DNA of 64,000 bases from Nocardioidaceae bacterium UBA4001 (GCA_002384855.1 DGBP01000025.1:74311-138310), one strand, 5' to 3'; shown: positions 43,959 to 56,972, counted from the stretch's first letter. Translations and numbers: made by a program. Notes: a model not told the origin generated them from the letters alone.

Positions 43959-44945
43959 ATGATCGTTCTCGACGGCGTCGGGAAGACCTATCCCGACGGC
44001 ACCGTCGCCGTGCAGGAGCTCGACCTCGCGGTGCCGCGTGGGCAGGTGGTCTGCCTCGTCGGCCCGTCGGGGTGCGGCAAGTCCACGACGCTGAAGATGG
44101 TCAACCGCCTGATCGAGCCGACGCACGGCACGATCACCATCGACGGGCGTGACGTCACGCGGGTGGACCCGGTCGAGCTGCGCCGCCACATCGGCTACGT
44201 CATCCAGCAGGTCGGGCTCTTCCCGCACCAGACGATCCGCACGAACGTCGCCACGGTGCCGTCCCTGCTCGGGTGGGACCGGCAGAAGGCCGTCGCCCGG
44301 GCCGAGGAGCTCCTCGCTCTCGTCGGGCTCGACCCGTCGTCGTACGGCGACCGCTATCCGCACCAGCTCTCCGGCGGCGAGCGGCAGAGGGTCGGCGTGG
44401 CGCGGGCACTCGCGGCCGACCCACCGGTCCTGCTGATGGACGAGCCGTTCGGCGCGGTGGACCCGATCAACCGGGGGAACCTCCAGGACGAGTTCCTGCG
44501 CCTGCAGCGCGAGCTGCACAAGACGGTCCTGCTCGTCACGCACGACATCGACGAGGCGGTGAAGATGGGCGACCGTGTCGCCGTCTTCGCCCCCGGCGGG
44601 AGGCTGGTGCAGTACGCCGATCCGGCGGAGCTGCTCGGGCGACCCGCCGACGACTTCGTGGCGCAGTTCGTCGGGGCCTCGCGGGGCCTGCGTCGGCTGG
44701 CCGTCACCCCGATCCGACGCGACGACCTCGAGCCGGCCGCTCCCGGTGCTGCCACCGCGGAGACCGTCTCCCTCGACTCCTCCCTGGACGATGCGCTGGC
44801 GGCGCTCATGCGGCAGGACTCCGACGTCCTCGGGGTCACGGAGCACGGCGAGGTCGTCGGAGTGCTCACCCCCCGCACCGTCCACGCCGCTCTGCGCAGG
44901 TCGGTGTCGGAGAGCGACGGATCGGCGTCTACTCGGCCCGCATGA
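43959..44945 (+). CDS. Osmoprotectant ABC transporter ATPase with CBS-like tail
   Basis: A 328-aa OpuCA/ProV-type ATPase. Walker A is GPSGCGKSTT near 35-44, the Q-loop is VIQQVGLFPHQ, the signature is LSGGERQRVGVARAL, and Walker B is LLMDEPFGAVDP. After residue 245 a tail carries one CBS-like unit (VSLDSSLDDALAAL ending VVGVLTPRTVHAALRR). In OpuC-type ATPases CBS domains sense ionic strength or bind cyclic di-AMP. The ATG at 43959 is chosen for promoter spacing; two ATGs lie upstream. Its 3' end overlaps the convergent beta-propeller gene by 17 nt. Confidence 0.9.
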   Translation: MIVLDGVGKTYPDGTVAVQELDLAVPRGQVVCLVGPSGCGKSTTLKMVNRLIEPTHGTITIDGRDVTRVDPVELRRHIGYVIQQVGLFPHQTIRTNVATVPSLLGWDRQKAVARAEELLALVGLDPSSYGDRYPHQLSGGERQRVGVARALAADPPVLLMDEPFGAVDPINRGNLQDEFLRLQRELHKTVLLVTHDIDEAVKMGDRVAVFAPGGRLVQYADPAELLGRPADDFVAQFVGASRGLRRLAVTPIRRDDLEPAAPGAATAETVSLDSSLDDALAALMRQDSDVLGVTEHGEVVGVLTPRTVHAALRRSVSESDGSASTRPA

Positions 44946-46398
44946 TCACCAGGTCACCGTGCGTCCCGTAGTCCAGGGCTCGTCCGGCGAACCGTGTGCC
45001 GTCGAAGGTGACCATCGCCTGGGACCCGTCGGGAAGGGCCAGGACCTGGGGGTGCGGCAGGTTCGAACCGTACGGGGCGTCGAGGACGCCCACGGGACGC
45101 ATCGAGAGGTCGAAGACCCGGTAACGCCTCGCGTGGGGGTGCCCGTCGCTGGCCAGGAGGCGGAGCTCACCGTCGGCCCCCTCGGGGCGCGCCAGGATCG
45201 GGCCCTCGCAGAATGTCAGGTCGTCGGCCTCTCCGACCCGCCGCAACCCCTCCGTCCAGTCGCGGGCTCCGACCGGCCCGACGGCGAGAGCCGGGTGGAA
45301 CTGGCTGGGCCGGTGCGCCACACTCTCGACGTAGGAGACGTACCACCGCCCGTCGACCCGGGTGACTCCCGGGTCGTAGGCCCCTCGGTCGGTCGGCATG
45401 TGCGTGCGGCGTGTCTCGAGCAGGTGTACACCGTGCAGGATGTCGTCCTCGACGACGACGTCACGCACGTGCACTCCTCGGCGAGGTCCGAAGTCTCCCC
45501 AGGAGCTCACGGCCACCAGCCAGCGGTCCCCGTCGCGCACCACCTGCCCGGCGTGGTCCCCGAGGATCTTCCCGTCACGGAGCGAGAAGAGGTGTGCCGT
45601 CTGCTCGAGGACCGGCGTGACACCGTTCCCCAGGAGCGTGGCGGGGTCGAACGCGAAGACGCCCCAGTGCGCCTGGCGGAAGAACCCAAGACCTGCACAG
45701 GTCGCGGTGAGGTACATGCGGCCGTTGTCGAGGTACGGGCGCCCGTCCGCGTGCTGGACCAGGTGGAGGTCGCGGAGACCCGCCATCCCGAAGATGCCTG
45801 CGCGGACCCGGCTGACGCCGGACGCGGCTGACCCCGCCCCCCACGTGGCGGTGTGTCTGGCCAGAGTCTCGGGAATGCGGAAGTCGGTGTTCGGTCGGAC
45901 GCGATGGCGTCCTGTCACTCCGGGGTGCCACCCCCGTCCCGTGTCGACGAGCAGGGTGGACTTGTTCTCACACAGCACAAAGGCGATGCGGCTCGGCCGT
46001 CTGCGGATCCTTCGCTGCACGAGCACGGTGACGTCGCCGGAGTCATGCAGCTCGATGCCGATGCGTCGGGCCGCACCGTCGTAGAAGCCGATCAGACCAT
46101 TGCCGGCTTCGTCGGTCAGACCTGCGACCACCCGACCCGTCACGCGGTCCAGGGTGAGCTCGACGGTGGTGAACGGAGCCGGGGGGGTGTAGTGGCTTCG
46201 GTGGGTCCCGGACTCCACCACGGGTCCCTGCTCCACCGCGACGAACCCGGGGGACAACACGTCGAAGGGCCTCACCCGGGCGACCACCGAGAACCGAGGT
46301 CCGACCCGCTCAGAGCGAGGTGGCCTGATCCGCCCTCGGGCTCGCGCCGACAGGGACAGCCTTCCCGGCCGGGGGTGGCGCGTCCAGAGCCGGGTCAC
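44929..46398 (-). CDS. Beta-propeller-like protein of unknown function (GH43-like motifs)
   Basis: A 489-aa protein that I cannot place in a named family. Strand-rich repeats with AYDPGVTRVDGRWYVSYVES, LTFCEGPILARPEG and PYLDNGRMYLTATCAG recall five-bladed propellers of GH43/GH130-type glycosidases and phosphorylases. The N-terminal 30 residues are Arg-rich, with no signal peptide seen. The GTG at 46398 overlaps the upstream GNAT stop (GTGA), so the two are coupled. Its end overlaps the opu ATPase gene. Glycan processing with the nearby glycosyltransferase locus is possible (inference). Confidence 0.6.
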   Translation of the reverse strand: MTRLWTRHPRPGRLSLSARARGRIRPPRSERVGPRFSVVARVRPFDVLSPGFVAVEQGPVVESGTHRSHYTPPAPFTTVELTLDRVTGRVVAGLTDEAGNGLIGFYDGAARRIGIELHDSGDVTVLVQRRIRRRPSRIAFVLCENKSTLLVDTGRGWHPGVTGRHRVRPNTDFRIPETLARHTATWGAGSAASGVSRVRAGIFGMAGLRDLHLVQHADGRPYLDNGRMYLTATCAGLGFFRQAHWGVFAFDPATLLGNGVTPVLEQTAHLFSLRDGKILGDHAGQVVRDGDRWLVAVSSWGDFGPRRGVHVRDVVVEDDILHGVHLLETRRTHMPTDRGAYDPGVTRVDGRWYVSYVESVAHRPSQFHPALAVGPVGARDWTEGLRRVGEADDLTFCEGPILARPEGADGELRLLASDGHPHARRYRVFDLSMRPVGVLDAPYGSNLPHPQVLALPDGSQAMVTFDGTRFAGRALDYGTHGDLVIMRAE

Positions 46399-47462
46399 TC
46401 GACCGGGACGTCCTTGTGCCAAGACTCGGTGACGTACCGCGTCTCCCAGCCCATCGAGAGGTACAACGCCTCGGCCCGCGTCGGGGAGTCCGCGTCGACC
46501 TCGAGCCCCACGCGGTTGCGACCGCGGGAGGCAGCGTCGGCGACGATCATGTTCAGCAGCGCCTTCGCCACCCCCCGTCCGCGAGCGGACTGCAGCACGC
46601 CGATGTAGGAGACGTAGCTGCCGTCGGGCCGCGGCGCACCGTGCTCGTCGACGCCGCCGTCGAGCATCGTCCCGACCAGGGCGCCTGCCGGCTCGGGCTC
46701 GGCCCCGTCGACGATCTCGGCGATCCACCAGTGGTCCCAGCGGTGGCCGGGGTCCTCACGCAGCCGGAAGATGAACTCGTCGAAGGTCTCCTCCGCCGAG
46801 TTGAAGTGGTCGGCGAACGCCGACTCCAAGATGTCGTGCACGGTGCGCAGGTCGTCCTCGTCGGGCATGCCGCCGCCCTGGCGCATCACGGGACGGATGA
46901 TCACCCCGCGGTCCGGTTCGGGGGCGAGGTCGGCGTCGCCGGGGACGACCGGCCGGCTCATCTGCCACCAGGTGCGGACCCTGGTGTAGCCGGCGCTCTC
47001 GAGGTACCGGTGCTGGCGGTCGTCGTCGGCGAAGGCGCCGCTGTCGACCTGCTGCACCTCCAGGCCGCGTCCGCCGCCGATACGTCGGGCGGCCCACTCG
47101 GCCCAGTCGAACAGGACGGCGGCGACGCGGTCCGCGGTCTCGTCGTCGAGCTCGCGGTCGACGACGACCTGCATGAGCATCCGGCCGGCGGCCCGGTCGT
47201 GGGCCGTGGCCCAGCCCCGCACCCGGCCCTCGGCGTCACGGAGGACGACGTTCTCACGCACCATCGCACCCTGGGCACCCACCTCGACGAGGACGTCGTC
47301 CTCGGAGCTGGAGGCGAAGCCGCGTCCGTGCTGCTCATGAGCTCTCAGCAGGGCGGTGAGCTCGGTGGCATCAGCCTCGTCGGGCACCGCTGCGGACCAG
47401 CCGGAGGGGAGGTCGAGATCGGGGAGGTTCGCGTCTTTTCGGTCTTCGCCGGTGGAGATCAC
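46395..47462 (-). CDS. Double GNAT-domain N-acetyltransferase
   Basis: A 355-aa protein with two GNAT domains, about 15-165 (degenerate) and 185-350. The acetyl-CoA loop of the second is in YIGVLQSARGRGVAKALLNMIV. The arrangement resembles mycothiol synthase MshD, but the sequence is not a clear MshD. The GTG at 47462 follows a GACACT box by 6 nt. It is coupled to the downstream propeller gene by a GTGA overlap and follows a strong hairpin. Confidence 0.82.
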   Translation of the reverse strand: MISTGEDRKDANLPDLDLPSGWSAAVPDEADATELTALLRAHEQHGRGFASSSEDDVLVEVGAQGAMVRENVVLRDAEGRVRGWATAHDRAAGRMLMQVVVDRELDDETADRVAAVLFDWAEWAARRIGGGRGLEVQQVDSGAFADDDRQHRYLESAGYTRVRTWWQMSRPVVPGDADLAPEPDRGVIIRPVMRQGGGMPDEDDLRTVHDILESAFADHFNSAEETFDEFIFRLREDPGHRWDHWWIAEIVDGAEPEPAGALVGTMLDGGVDEHGAPRPDGSYVSYIGVLQSARGRGVAKALLNMIVADAASRGRNRVGLEVDADSPTRAEALYLSMGWETRYVTESWHKDVPVE

Positions 47463-47484
47463 GACCCCAGTGTCTCAAATACGA

Positions 47485-47515
47485 AGACGCTCGCCCGACG
47501 CGGGGGCGAGCGTCT
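47485..47515 (-). terminator. Terminator hairpin after the coiled-coil membrane protein gene
   Basis: AGACGCTCGCCC (47485-47496) pairs perfectly over 12 bp with GGGCGAGCGTCT (47504-47515), 9 nt beyond the stop codon of the 47525-48145 gene. It closes the folate operon. Confidence 0.8.
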
Positions 47516-47524
47516 CGGGCCGGC

Positions 47525-48145
47525 TCAGGCGTGCTTGCGGTCCGACCGGTCCTCGGACGAGCCCGCCTGGACCTTCTCCTCCCAGGCCAGCAGGTCGACC
47601 ACGGTCTCGGCGTCCATGGCGCCGTCCCAGCCCTCCCAGGAGGCGAGCTCGTCGGCCTGCTCGGCCTTACGGATCTCGAGCTGCTCTTGGAGCTGGTCCA
47701 CCAGCTCCTGGGCCTCGTTGGCGCGTCGGGCCTCCCGCTTCACCCGGGTCTCGGCCTCGATCGCCCGCGCCTCCGCGAGCACGATCGTGCTCTCGAGCTC
47801 CTTGAGCGACCGGTCGTTCGCGGCGAGCCGGTCGGTCATCGCGGTGGTGAACTCGGCGTGCTCGGCGGCGCGCTCGTGGAACATCGTCTTGTACGCCTGG
47901 GCCTGGGCGGCGCGGTCGGCCGCCGCCTCCTGACGGCTCTGCAGCAGCTCGGTGTAGACGATCCGCGACGCAAGCGCTCCGCAGACCAGGGCGAACACCG
48001 ACGAGAAGCTCAGCCACACCGGCGACTGGGTGGGCAGCGCGAAGACCACGACGACCGTGGCGAGGGCGAGAAGGGCGACGGCGACGGTGACGCGGACACT
48101 GCGTTGACGACGGCGAGCGGGTCGAACGGGGGAAGAAGCGCTCAT
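47525..48145 (-). CDS. Membrane protein with two TM helices and a coiled coil
   Basis: A 206-aa protein, no named family recognised. A basic N-terminus is followed by two transmembrane helices (about 18-38 and 44-65) and a long helix predicted to coil (about 70-165; QSRQEAAADRAAQAQAYK onward) with an acidic end. The C-terminus reaches the cytoplasm. A TACCCT box lies 6 nt before the ATG, overlapping the upstream stop by design of only 4 nt spacing. It is the last gene of the fol operon; a membrane protein at this site is common in actinobacteria. Confidence 0.72.
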   Translation of the reverse strand: MSASSPVRPARRRQRSVRVTVAVALLALATVVVVFALPTQSPVWLSFSSVFALVCGALASRIVYTELLQSRQEAAADRAAQAQAYKTMFHERAAEHAEFTTAMTDRLAANDRSLKELESTIVLAEARAIEAETRVKREARRANEAQELVDQLQEQLEIRKAEQADELASWEGWDGAMDAETVVDLLAWEEKVQAGSSEDRSDRKHA

Positions 48146-48149
48146 GCCC

Positions 48150-48671
48150 TCAGGGTAGGTCCGCCTCGTCGTCGCCACGGACCCGACACGCACGCTCCAG
48201 CAGTAACGATCCTGCGACGATGAGCACACCTGCCACACCGGCGACGAGCGAGAGCAGAAGCCGCTGCCGCGCGAGCGGAGCATCGCTGATCCCCCACCAG
48301 CTGAGCGCGTAGCCGAGGTAGCCCCCGGCGACCAGCGCACCGACCAGGGCGGTTGCCTTGGCCAGCACCAGACGGTTCACGGCACGGTGCGGCTCCAGCC
48401 GGACGCCCCGCCGGTGCAGGTCCCGCTGGGTCGACCAGGCGACGGCGAAGAGGATCGCCGCGACCAGCAGCAGCGCCAGCACGGGTGTCCACGCGACGGT
48501 GGGGGCGGTGCCGGCCACCCGGATGCTCGCGGGGCGCAGCAGCCAGCCGAGCACCAGCCCGACCAGCCCGAGGGCCAGCAGCAGCCCGGGACGCGTCGGG
48601 CCGACGTGGCCGGCCGGGTGCTCCGGCGGCTCGGTGTCGTCGCGCTCGTCGGGCGGCAGCTCGCGGGTCAC
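48150..48671 (-). CDS. DUF3180 membrane protein
   Basis: A 173-aa protein with four transmembrane helices (about 29-45, 62-79, 103-125, 138-158), the DUF3180 family conserved after folK in actinobacteria (Rv3605c position). Its function is unknown. The GTG at 48671 overlaps the folK stop (GTGA). The linkage to folate genes is conserved but no folate role is shown. Confidence 0.85.
   Translation of the reverse strand: MTRELPPDERDDTEPPEHPAGHVGPTRPGLLLALGLVGLVLGWLLRPASIRVAGTAPTVAWTPVLALLLVAAILFAVAWSTQRDLHRRGVRLEPHRAVNRLVLAKATALVGALVAGGYLGYALSWWGISDAPLARQRLLLSLVAGVAGVLIVAGSLLLERACRVRGDDEADLP
48152..48157 (-). promoter_or_regulatory. -10 box inside the DUF3180 3' end
   Basis: On the minus strand TACCCT, 6 nt, ATG at 48145; gives the coiled-coil protein its own leaderless transcript. 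Confidence 0.45.
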
Positions 48672-49234
48672 AGGTCGAGGGCGAGGTCCTCGCGCTTGAC
48701 GACGTCCTGGTCGCCGAGCTGCTCCAGCAGCGTCTTGACCGGGCCGTGGTCGGGCAGCTCGGCGTCGGGCTCGACGTCGTGCCACGGCGCGAGCACGAAC
48801 GCTCGGAGGTGCGCCTGCGGGTGCGGCAGGACCAGGTCAGGGTCGTTGGCACGACGGTCGCCCACGACCACCAGGTCGACGTCGAGGGTCCTCGGCTCGC
48901 CGCGCACGTCGGACCGTTCCCGGCCGAAGGCGTCCTCGATGGCAAGAGCACGGTCCAGGAGGGTGCGGGCCGACAGCGTGGTGTCGATGAGCACCACGGC
49001 GTTCAGGAACTTCTTCGACCCCGCCGGCGCGCCCACGGGCTCGGTCTCGTAGACCGGCGAGACCGAGGTCAGCCAGACCTCCGGGGTGTCGGCCAGGGAG
49101 TTGACCGCGCCCTGGAGGCTGCCCAGCCGGTCCCCCAGGTTGGACCCGAGTGCCAGCACACAGCGCCGGATGGGGTGCATCTCACCGGTGAGGGTGTCGG
49201 TGTCCACGATGTGGGGGTTCGGGGTCTCAGTCAC
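48668..49234 (-). CDS. folK: 2-amino-4-hydroxy-6-hydroxymethyldihydropteridine pyrophosphokinase
   Basis: A 188-aa HPPK that transfers pyrophosphate from ATP to the pterin before FolP. LALGSNLGDR, VSPVYETEPVG, FLNAVVLIDT and the catalytic DVDLVVVGD with PHPQAHLRAFVLAP are all present. The GTG at 49234 overlaps the folB stop; an internal ATG about 15 codons later (MHPIRRCVLALGSN) could also be the start. Confidence 0.95.
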   Translation of the reverse strand: MTETPNPHIVDTDTLTGEMHPIRRCVLALGSNLGDRLGSLQGAVNSLADTPEVWLTSVSPVYETEPVGAPAGSKKFLNAVVLIDTTLSARTLLDRALAIEDAFGRERSDVRGEPRTLDVDLVVVGDRRANDPDLVLPHPQAHLRAFVLAPWHDVEPDAELPDHGPVKTLLEQLGDQDVVKREDLALDL

Positions 49235-49620
49235 GATCGGCTCCGAAATATCGTCAGGGTTACGTCGGTGAACGTAGCCTCGATGGGGGCGTCCGGCTTG
49301 TGCACGGTGACCTCTGTCCACTGCACGCGGCCGTCGGTCAGGCAGACGTCCGCGATCCGCTGCGCCAGTGTCTCGATGAGGTCGACCGGGTCGGTCTCCA
49401 CTGCTTTCCTCACCGCTGCCACGAGGGTTCCGTAGTCGACGGTGTCCTGCAAGTCGTCGCTCAGCGCCGCGGGGCGGGTGTCCACACCGAGCGCCAGGTC
49501 GACCTTGAAGAGCTGTCCGTCACGACGCTCGAAGTCGAGCACCCCGTGGTGCCCGAAGGCCTCGATGCCGTGCACCGCGAGACGGTCGGTACCCGTCCCG
49601 GTGCGGTGGTCAGTCCTCAT
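49231..49620 (-). CDS. folB: Dihydroneopterin aldolase
   Basis: A 129-aa enzyme that cleaves dihydroneopterin to hydroxymethyldihydropterin and glycolaldehyde. GIEAFGHHGVLDFERRDGQ, TVDYGTLV and LIETLAQRIADVCL are the family motifs, including the catalytic Tyr/Glu environment. The ATG at 49620 lies 11 nt inside the end of the NTF2-like gene. It acts before FolK. Confidence 0.95.
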   Translation of the reverse strand: MRTDHRTGTGTDRLAVHGIEAFGHHGVLDFERRDGQLFKVDLALGVDTRPAALSDDLQDTVDYGTLVAAVRKAVETDPVDLIETLAQRIADVCLTDGRVQWTEVTVHKPDAPIEATFTDVTLTIFRSRS

Positions 49621-50050
49621 GGTGCTCGTCCGACAGTACCGGGGAGGCGTGATGGATCCACAACCGCCATGTGTCCGCCTCGCGAACGAACACGTTGGTG
49701 GCGATGGCCCGTGCCCCGATGAAAGACGTGTCCGCGGTCGTCGCGTCGGCGGTCAGCACGTTCTCCGTGCAGGTCACCGAGGCGACGTCGCCACGGAGGC
49801 TGACCTCGACGTCGGTGAGGAAGAACTGGATGTAGGTGGCGTTGGCCATCAGCAGCGACCAGGAGCGCAGGATCGCCGGGGAGCCGCGCAGCGGGGTCGT
49901 GCCCGGGTGGACGCACAGCGCCGTCGGGTCGTCGAGCCAGATCGCGGTCATCGCGTCGATGTCGCCGTGCTCGAATGCGGCGTAGAAGCTCGAGTTCACC
50001 TGCTCGACGGCGGTGAGGTCGTCCTCCGTGCGGTGGGCTCGTCCGGTCAT
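49610..50050 (-). CDS. NTF2-like/SnoaL-type protein in the fol operon
   Basis: A 146-aa protein of the SnoaL-like (calcium/calmodulin kinase association-like) NTF2 fold. VEQVNSSFYAAFEHGDIDAMTAIW and the C-terminal WRLWIHHASPV are typical. Such folds serve as small enzymes or binding modules; the role is unknown. The ATG at 50050 overlaps the folP stop (ATGA) and its end overlaps folB, so it is fully embedded in the operon, which argues for a link with pterin or folate metabolism. Confidence 0.83.
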   Translation of the reverse strand: MTGRAHRTEDDLTAVEQVNSSFYAAFEHGDIDAMTAIWLDDPTALCVHPGTTPLRGSPAILRSWSLLMANATYIQFFLTDVEVSLRGDVASVTCTENVLTADATTADTSFIGARAIATNVFVREADTWRLWIHHASPVLSDEHHED

Positions 50051-50961
50051 CGGTGACCTCCAGTGCCTGGGGCGGCCCACGGGTCCGTGGGTGGGTGATC
50101 GGACCGTGCCGACGCGGCCCAGCGGGCGGCCACGCGCACGGCGTCGGCGGTGGGGCGTACGGCGTGGGCGCGGATGCACCAGGCGCCGGCCACGGCCGCG
50201 AGGGCGGTGGTGGCAGTCGTGGCGTCGTCGCGCTCCAGCGCCGGGCGGGGCGCCTCCCCGGGGTCGGCCAGCAGGGTGCCGAGGAACCGCTTGCGGCTCG
50301 TCGCGACGAGCAGCGGTTGACCCAGCCGGTGATACTCCGTCGTGGCCGCCAGCACCTGCCAGTTCTGCTCGGCGGTCTTGGAGAAGCCGATCCCGGGGTC
50401 GAGGGCGATGCGGTCCGGGGCGATGCCGGCGGCCAGGGCCAGCTCGAGCTGTTCGGCGAGCTCCGCGGCCACGTCGGTCACGACGTCGTCGTAGTGGGTC
50501 TGCTGCTGCATCGTGGTCGAGTGCGCGCGCCAGTGCATGAGGACGTACGGCGCACGGTGGCGCGCCACGGTGGCGAACATGTCGGGGTCGGCCCGCCCGC
50601 CCGAGACGTCGTTGACGAGCACGGCCCCCGCCTCGAGGGCAGCGGCCGCGACGTCGGCGCGCATGGTGTCGACCGAGATCGTCACGCCACGGGCGGCCAG
50701 CGCGCTGACCACCGGGACGACCCGGTCGAGCTCCTGCTGCAGGGTCGGGCGCACCGCACCGGGCCGGGTCGACTCGCCGCCGACGTCGACCAGGTCGGCC
50801 CCCTCGCTCACGAGGCGGCGGCCGTGCTCGACCGCGCGGTCGGTGTCGAACCAGCGGCCGCCGTCGGAGAAGCTGTCCGGAGTCACGTTGAGCACACCCA
50901 TCACGAGCGTGCGGTCGAGCTCGGGCAGCCCGGCGACGTGTCTCGGCGGTCCGACGTACAT
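50047..50961 (-). CDS. folP: Dihydropteroate synthase
   Basis: A 304-aa DHPS that condenses pterin pyrophosphate with p-aminobenzoate, the sulfonamide target. MGVLNVTPDSFSDGG, GADLVDVGGESTRPGA, VNDVSGG, LDPGIGFSKT and ATSRKRFLG are present. The ATG at 50961 follows TAGGGT by 6 nt, so this is the first gene of its own operon, separated from folE by the amidase-SpoIID gene. Confidence 0.95.
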   Translation of the reverse strand: MYVGPPRHVAGLPELDRTLVMGVLNVTPDSFSDGGRWFDTDRAVEHGRRLVSEGADLVDVGGESTRPGAVRPTLQQELDRVVPVVSALAARGVTISVDTMRADVAAAALEAGAVLVNDVSGGRADPDMFATVARHRAPYVLMHWRAHSTTMQQQTHYDDVVTDVAAELAEQLELALAAGIAPDRIALDPGIGFSKTAEQNWQVLAATTEYHRLGQPLLVATSRKRFLGTLLADPGEAPRPALERDDATTATTALAAVAGAWCIRAHAVRPTADAVRVAARWAASARSDHPPTDPWAAPGTGGHR

Positions 50962-50967
50962 GCGTCG

Positions 50968-50973
50968 ACCCTA
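50968..50973 (-). promoter_or_regulatory. folP: -10 box of the folP operon
   Basis: On the minus strand TAGGGT, 6 nt, ATG at 50961; leaderless. Confidence 0.6.
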
Positions 50974-51019
50974 GCCGTACGCCACCCTCGCGTGTGGTCC
51001 GGACCGGGGCCCTCGCGGC

Positions 51020-53989
<2,970 letters not shown>

Positions 53990-54018
53990 GAAGATGCCCC
54001 GAACTCGAGTTGTCCAAA

Positions 54019-54032
54019 GTGACAGATGTGAC
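54019..54032. promoter_or_regulatory. GTGAC direct repeat upstream of the amidase-SpoIID gene
   Basis: GTGAC-N4-GTGAC, 9-nt period, 30-43 nt before the ATG. On the coding strand it reads GTCACATCTGTCAC, recalling MtrA sites at cell-wall hydrolase promoters. Confidence 0.35.
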
Positions 54033-54084
54033 TTGTGGGGTACATCTTCGCCCGAATTCGACCGGCGTGTCTGCGGGTCCGACG

Positions 54085-54102
54085 AACTACAGTGCTGTAG
54101 TT
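54085..54102. promoter_or_regulatory. Perfect 8+8 palindrome between folE and the amidase-SpoIID gene
   Basis: AACTACAG-TG-CTGTAGTT. The ACTACA/TGTAGT arms resemble BlaI/MecI/CopY-type winged-helix repressor operators (TACA-N2-TGTA core). It lies about 100 nt before the amidase-SpoIID ATG and just beyond the folE stop. Confidence 0.5.
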
Positions 54103-54139
54103 TTCGCCCGCGTCGCTCAGACGACAGGCAGTCTCACGG

Positions 54140-54759
54140 TCAGCGGCCGTTCATGATGAGGCTCATCGCCTCTGCGCGCGTGGCCTGGTTGTGCAACACA
54201 CCGCGCACGGCGGAGGTCACGGTCTTCGAGCCGGGCTTGCGAACCCCGCGCATCGTCATGCACAGGTGCTCGGCCTCGACCACCACGATGCAGCCGCGCG
54301 GCTCGAGGATCTCCATGAGGGAGTCGGCGACCTGGGTGGTGAGCCGCTCCTGGACCTGCGGCCGGCGGGCGAAGACGTCGACGAGCCGGGCGAGCTTGGA
54401 CAGCCCGGTGATGCGGCCGTCCTCGTGGGGGATGTAGCCGACGTGCGCGACCCCCGTGAACGGCACCAGGTGGTGCTCGCACATCGACCACAGCTCGATG
54501 TCCTTGACCAGGATCATCTCGTCGTGGCCGATGTCGAAGGTCGTGGTGAGGACCTCCTCCGGCCGCTGCCGCATGCCGCCGAGGAGCTCGTGGTACGCGC
54601 GGGCCACCCTGGCCGGCGTCTCGAGCAGGCCCTCGCGGTCAGGGTCCTCCCCCACGGCGACGAGGAGCTCACGGACCGCTGCCTCCGCACGCGCCTGGTC
54701 GAACGGCGGCACGTCGGCGGGGTCGGGCTGGGACTCGGGGCTGACGGGGTTGATCGCCA

Positions 54760-54760
<1 letters not shown>
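54140..54760 (-). CDS. folE: GTP cyclohydrolase I
   Basis: A 206-aa enzyme converting GTP to dihydroneopterin triphosphate, the first step of folate synthesis. MCEHHLVPF and the LCMTMRGV segment supply the zinc-binding cysteines and histidine, and [28 protein letters not shown] is highly conserved. The ATG shares a base with the ftsH stop (TGATG). FtsH-FolE linkage is conserved in actinobacteria. Confidence 0.96.
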
Positions 54761-56757
<1,997 letters not shown>

Positions 56758-56846
56758 GTGTCTTTACCGGGACCTGAAGCCCCGTCCTCCTACCCGCTCA
56801 CACTGCTGAGACCTCGACGGTACACGTCGACGGCAACGCTCCGCGG

Positions 56847-56861
56847 CGTCTCGTCGAGACG
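56847..56861. promoter_or_regulatory. Palindrome upstream of ftsH
   Basis: CGTCTCG-T-CGAGACG, 7-bp arms, about 100 nt before the ftsH ATG. A TTGACA hexamer (minus strand, 56893-56898) lies further upstream without a well-spaced -10. Candidate operator or hairpin only. Confidence 0.35.
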
Positions 56862-56972
56862 TGCGCGCGGGCGTCGTACCCCCATCCTTCCGTGTCAACG
56901 CCGTGGAGGGCGAATCGGTTCCCCAGCGATGGTGAGCCGAGCGGGTGCGACGGGGGCCGTCTCCGAGACCCG

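Noticed and set aside
53990..54139. ydaO-type c-di-AMP riboswitch before the wall-hydrolase gene
   Set aside because: Such switches often precede actinobacterial wall hydrolases, but the 150-bp spacer is too short and the conserved ydaO segments are not present.
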